NCBI GenBank assembly: GCA_013821525.1
Contig: JACDGR010000185.1
Location: 1-6,812, forward strand
Length of the DNA: 6,812 nucleotides
Source of the DNA: Actinomycetota bacterium
GTDB taxonomy: Bacteria; Actinomycetota; Thermoleophilia; Gaiellales; Gaiellaceae
Reading direction: 5' to 3'
The stretch's first letter is position 1, and each line of letters begins with the position of its first letter. Of the stretch, positions 4,517 through 6,812 are shown in pieces. A program made the position numbers and the translations under genes. The notes beneath the pieces were generated by a model. It ran no database searches. It saw only the letters and a program-made list of their open reading frames with translations, and was not told the DNA's origin.

Positions 4517-6430
4517 TTAAGCCGGGCCGTACGTCGTGCGCGAGGTGCGCCTTGCGCGACCGTCGGAGACCGCGTCGGCGAGAGCGGCTGAGAATCGTCC
4601 CGGCCCCCAGCGCCGAGCGCCGACCTTGCGCGCGAGGTCTTCGCGCCGCATCGAGCCGTCCGTCTCGAGTGCGCTTGCGATCGCGTCGATCTCACGGTCG
4701 AGCTGCACCGGTGAGGCCGCGCGGGTCGCACCCGCGGTGCCGAACATCCCGGGCGAGTAGAACGAGCTGCCCGGTCCGGGGCGGTAGCGGCGACTCCCGG
4801 ACCGCTCGTGCCGTGCGCGCCGCTCGTCGCGCTCGCGCCAACGCCGCCGCGTGTCGTCCTCGCCGTCTTCGCCCGACTGCGCTTCTCCGTCCTTCGAGGC
4901 TCCGTCCTTCGAGGCTCCGTCCTTAGAAGCTCCGTCCTCGTCACCGGCCGAGCCCTGCTCTGCGTCCTCCGCGGTCAACGGCTTCGCGATGTCCTCGAGT
5001 GGCGCCTTCTCCGCCTTGACGCCGAGGAACAGCTCGGCGAGCCCGCCGAGGGCCATCACGCCGGCGCCGATCAGGAACGCGACCATCACCCAGGACCGGC
5101 TGTTCGTGGCGATCAGGTGGCCGAAGAGCAGCGGGCCGATGATGCCACCGAGACCGGTGCCAACCGCGTAGAAGAACGCGATCGCGAGCGCGCGGGTCTC
5201 CATCGGGAAGATCTCGCTGACGGTCAGATAGGCGGCACTCGCACCGGCCGAGGCGAGGAAGAACGTGACGAAGATCATCCCCTCGAAGGCCCACGGCGAG
5301 CGAAGCGCGTGCTCGTAGAAGAGGACCGCGAGCAGGGCGGCGGCGATCGCCGAGCCGAGATAGCTGGCAGTGATCATCGGAATGCGTCCCACGGTGTCGA
5401 ACAGCCGTCCGAGCAACAGCGGCCCGAGGAAGTTGCCGACCGCGAAGACGATGATGAACACGGGCACGAAGCTCGACGACGTCCCGTAGAAGGTGCTGAA
5501 GAGATCGCCGAGGTTGAACGTGACGCCGTTGTAGAGGAACGCCTGGCCGACGAAGAGCGCGATGCCGAGGATCGCGCGCTTCGGATAGAGCTTGAAGGCC
5601 GTCGACGCGATCGTCCGGAACGGGATCGACTTGCGTTGACGGATCTCGAGCTCGTCGCCGACCTGTTCCAGCTTCTCGCCGGTCTCGGCCTCGGTCTTGC
5701 GCTCGATGTCGTCGACGATCTTCTCGGCCTCGTCCTGCTTCCCGTGGATGAACAGCCAGCGCGGGCTCTCCGGCACGTTCCGGCGCACGAGCAGGATCGT
5801 CAGGCCCAGCGCGGCACCGAGGCCGAACGCGAGTCGCCAACCGAGATCCTTCGCGAACAGCGACTCGTTCAGCAGCACGAGCGCGGCGGCGGAGCCGAGT
5901 GCGGAGCCGACCCAGTAGGAGCCGTTGATCATCAGGTCGACGCGACCGCGGACTCGAGCCGGAATCAGCTCGTCGATCGCCGAGTTGATCGCGCTGTACT
6001 CGCCGCCGATGCCGGCGCCGGTGAAGAACCGGCAGAGGTAGAAGTACCACGGCGCGAACGCGAAAGCGGTTGCGACGGTCGCAAGGATGTAGACGCCGAG
6101 CGTCAGCATGAAGAGGCGCTTGCGTCCGAAACGGTCGGTCAGCTGGCCGAAGAAGAGCGCGCCGACACAGGCGCCTGCCACGTAGATCGCGGCTGCCGTA
6201 CCGATCCCGCCGGTCGTCAGCCCGAGGCAACTTCCCTTCTCGGTCAGGCGGGCGGCGATCGAGCCGACGATCGTCACCTCGAGGCCGTCGAGGATCCAGA
6301 CCGTGCCCAGTCCGATCACGACCTGCCAGTGGAAGCGCGCCCGCGGCAGCCGGTCGAGGCGCCCTGGGATCGAGGTCTTGATCGTCGCGGTCTGCACGCT
6401 CACGGCCCGCGGGATACCCACGATGCGCAT
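4517..6430 (-). CDS. MFS transporter with a C-terminal winged-helix-like domain
   Basis: A 637-residue inner-membrane secondary transporter. Residues about 36-470 carry twelve hydrophobic segments with a central cytoplasmic loop (228-285) rich in Glu/Lys. MFS motif A is at 95-105 (GQLTDRFGRKR), its second-half counterpart at 340-349 (LGRLFDTVGR), and PESPRWL at 220-226 is typical of sugar and organic-acid porters. RFFTGAGIGGEY (134-144) fits the family motif in segment 4. Substrate not assignable. Residues 472-545 are an acidic then basic hydrophilic linker with GASKD repeats. Residues about 546-565 (RRYRPGPGSSFYSPGMFG) are a Pro/Gly segment. Residues about 577-637 look like a winged helix (LDREIDAIASALE, MRREDLARKVG, GRFSAALADAVSDG, then a basic RARRTSRTTYGP wing). 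The start at 6430 has AAGGA 8 nt upstream. The frame is open to 6640, but that extra 70 residues is Pro/Arg/Ser-rich and lacks domain character. Confidence 0.9.
   Translation of the reverse strand: MRIVGIPRAVSVQTATIKTSIPGRLDRLPRARFHWQVVIGLGTVWILDGLEVTIVGSIAARLTEKGSCLGLTTGGIGTAAAIYVAGACVGALFFGQLTDRFGRKRLFMLTLGVYILATVATAFAFAPWYFYLCRFFTGAGIGGEYSAINSAIDELIPARVRGRVDLMINGSYWVGSALGSAAALVLLNESLFAKDLGWRLAFGLGAALGLTILLVRRNVPESPRWLFIHGKQDEAEKIVDDIERKTEAETGEKLEQVGDELEIRQRKSIPFRTIASTAFKLYPKRAILGIALFVGQAFLYNGVTFNLGDLFSTFYGTSSSFVPVFIIVFAVGNFLGPLLLGRLFDTVGRIPMITASYLGSAIAAALLAVLFYEHALRSPWAFEGMIFVTFFLASAGASAAYLTVSEIFPMETRALAIAFFYAVGTGLGGIIGPLLFGHLIATNSRSWVMVAFLIGAGVMALGGLAELFLGVKAEKAPLEDIAKPLTAEDAEQGSAGDEDGASKDGASKDGASKDGEAQSGEDGEDDTRRRWRERDERRARHERSGSRRYRPGPGSSFYSPGMFGTAGATRAASPVQLDREIDAIASALETDGSMRREDLARKVGARRWGPGRFSAALADAVSDGRARRTSRTTYGPA
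4885..4937. repeat. 15-bp tandem repeats (3.5 copies) coding the GASKD linker
   Basis: Units CTCCGTCCTTCGAGG at 4885-4899 and 4900-4914 are identical. The third (4915-4929) has changes in its last six bases, and a partial fourth follows. On the - strand they encode Asp-Gly-Ala-Ser-Lys repeats in the acidic linker of the MFS protein (residues about 499-515). The unit length is a multiple of three, so copy number can change without breaking the frame. Confidence 0.85.
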
Positions 6431-6705
6431 CTCAATCGTCCTTGGTACCGTCGCCGCAAATGCTCGCCTGCCGCCTGCTCGGTCATCGCCATCGGTTCTC
6501 GGCCGCCGGCGAGACGATGCGCTGGTCGTGCGTTCGCTGTGACGCGGGAGGCACGAAGACATATGCGACGGCGGCGGATGCGGCCCGCTATGCGCGAGCG
6601 CTCGACCGGGAAGACAGGGAGGACATCGGCCGGCGGGCACCGTTGATCTCCGGGTTGCCTCTGCGCCTCCTCCGCCTCTGGCGGAAGCGCCCTAGTAGGA
6701 CTTTG
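6431..6705. other. Intergenic region upstream of the MFS gene
   Basis: I see no convincing gene here. The frame of the MFS protein stays open to 6640, but the translation is Pro/Arg/Ser-rich. A short - strand ORF at 6400-6492 (30 codons) overlaps the MFS start but has no support. A 6-bp hairpin (TCCGCC 6671-6676, GGCGGA 6680-6685) with GCGC flanks (6663-6666, 6687-6690) lies just past the stop of the right-edge ORF and could be its terminator, although it has no T-tract. The MFS promoter should lie in this stretch, but no clear -35/-10 pair stands out. Confidence 0.4.
6439..6443 (-). promoter_or_regulatory. Ribosome binding site supporting the MFS start at 6430
   Basis: On the - strand this reads AAGGA, 8 nt before the ATG at 6430-6428. 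It favours that start over the far-upstream one at 6640, which would add a low-complexity, non-membrane leader. Confidence 0.6.
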
Positions 6706-6812
6706 TTACTCACGGCGTGGGACGAGGACGAGTTGCTCAAGATCGACGGTCTGGTTGCAGGTGAGGCAGCGGCCGGCCCAGCAGCGCAGGACAGGCTGCA
6801 GCAGCAGCACGG
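6706..6812 (-). CDS. Possible 3' end of a Cys-rich ORF (cut by window edge)
   Basis: A - strand frame open from the window edge ends at TAA (6706-6708). It encodes about 34 residues, including a Cys-Trp-Ala-Gly-Arg-Cys-Leu-Thr-Cys stretch and a LEQLVLVPRRE end. Codon third positions are mostly G/C, like the rest of the window. The CxxC within it hints at a zinc-ribbon-like end. The piece is too short to name, and other frames here are also open, so this is tentative. Confidence 0.3.
   Translation of the reverse strand, partial: VLLLQPVLRCWAGRCLTCNQTVDLEQLVLVPRRE

Noticed and set aside
3535..4944. A 469-codon - strand frame over the propeller gene
   Set aside because: Low-complexity Arg/Thr/Asp-rich translation, antisense to a gene with a signal peptide and regular propeller repeats.
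4941..6230. A 429-codon - strand frame within the MFS gene
   Set aside because: Arg/Asp-rich out-of-frame shadow of the MFS coding sequence, with no recognisable fold.
6400..6492. Short - strand upstream ORF overlapping the MFS start
   Set aside because: Thirty codons, no clear ribosome binding site and no evidence of conservation; such ORFs are expected by chance.
6431..6640. N-terminal extension of the MFS protein to 6640
   Set aside because: The added 70 residues are Pro/Arg/Ser-rich with no membrane or domain features, and AAGGA sits correctly before the start at 6430.
4808..6646. A 612-codon open frame on the + strand opposite the MFS gene
   Set aside because: Its translation is dominated by Arg, Glu, Asp and Ala with no domain character, typical of the antisense frame of a GC3-rich gene. 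The - strand product has clear MFS motifs.

Overview
The window is uniformly high-GC DNA with strong G/C preference at third codon positions. Its products look actinobacterial: the dCTP deaminase carries the long conserved blocks of the mycobacterial bifunctional enzyme, and the amylase tail, beta-propeller and MFS proteins have an actinobacterial flavour. My best guess is a soil actinobacterium, possibly of the class Thermoleophilia. That placement is inference from protein style only.

Layout from left to right. (1) Positions 1-709 hold the C-terminal end of a secreted alpha-amylase-like protein on the + strand. Its reading frame is closed by a stop at 29-31, so the gene is cut, frameshifted or wrongly assembled at its 5' side. 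A perfect 15-bp hairpin (752-786) follows and separates it from the convergent gene at 822-1061 (-). (2) That small gene encodes a His-rich, coiled-coil protein of 79 residues with a near-ideal ribosome binding site. Divergent from it, across an unusually AT-rich spacer with an inverted repeat, lies a MarR-type regulator (1222-1722, +). (3) The MarR gene opens a tightly packed + strand run. It overlaps dcd (dCTP deaminase, 1655-2224) by 68 nt. dcd overlaps a NAD(P)-binding epimerase-like SDR gene (2221-3108) by 4 nt, and the SDR gene overlaps a second MarR regulator (3026-3538) by 83 nt. The four are probably one transcript. (4) After a 56-nt spacer with nested inverted repeats comes an exported seven-bladed beta-propeller protein (3595-4500), whose coding sequence contains an 11-G homopolymer. 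(5) Convergent with it, 16 nt away, is a large MFS transporter gene (4517-6430, -). Its protein continues past the twelfth membrane segment into an acidic repeat linker and a C-terminal winged-helix-like domain. (6) A 275-nt spacer leads to the 3' end of a possible Cys-rich ORF on the - strand at the right edge.

Only the dcd step has an assignable pathway, pyrimidine deoxynucleotide supply (dCTP to dUTP or directly to dUMP). The SDR is translationally coupled to it, but its substrate is unknown. The two MarR proteins bracket the dcd-SDR pair and may control it or the neighbouring divergent and downstream genes. The most unusual items are the transporter/winged-helix fusion, the G11 tract in an exported protein, the long gene overlaps, and the His-rich protein with its divergent regulator. 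No mobile element, CRISPR array, tRNA or rRNA was seen.
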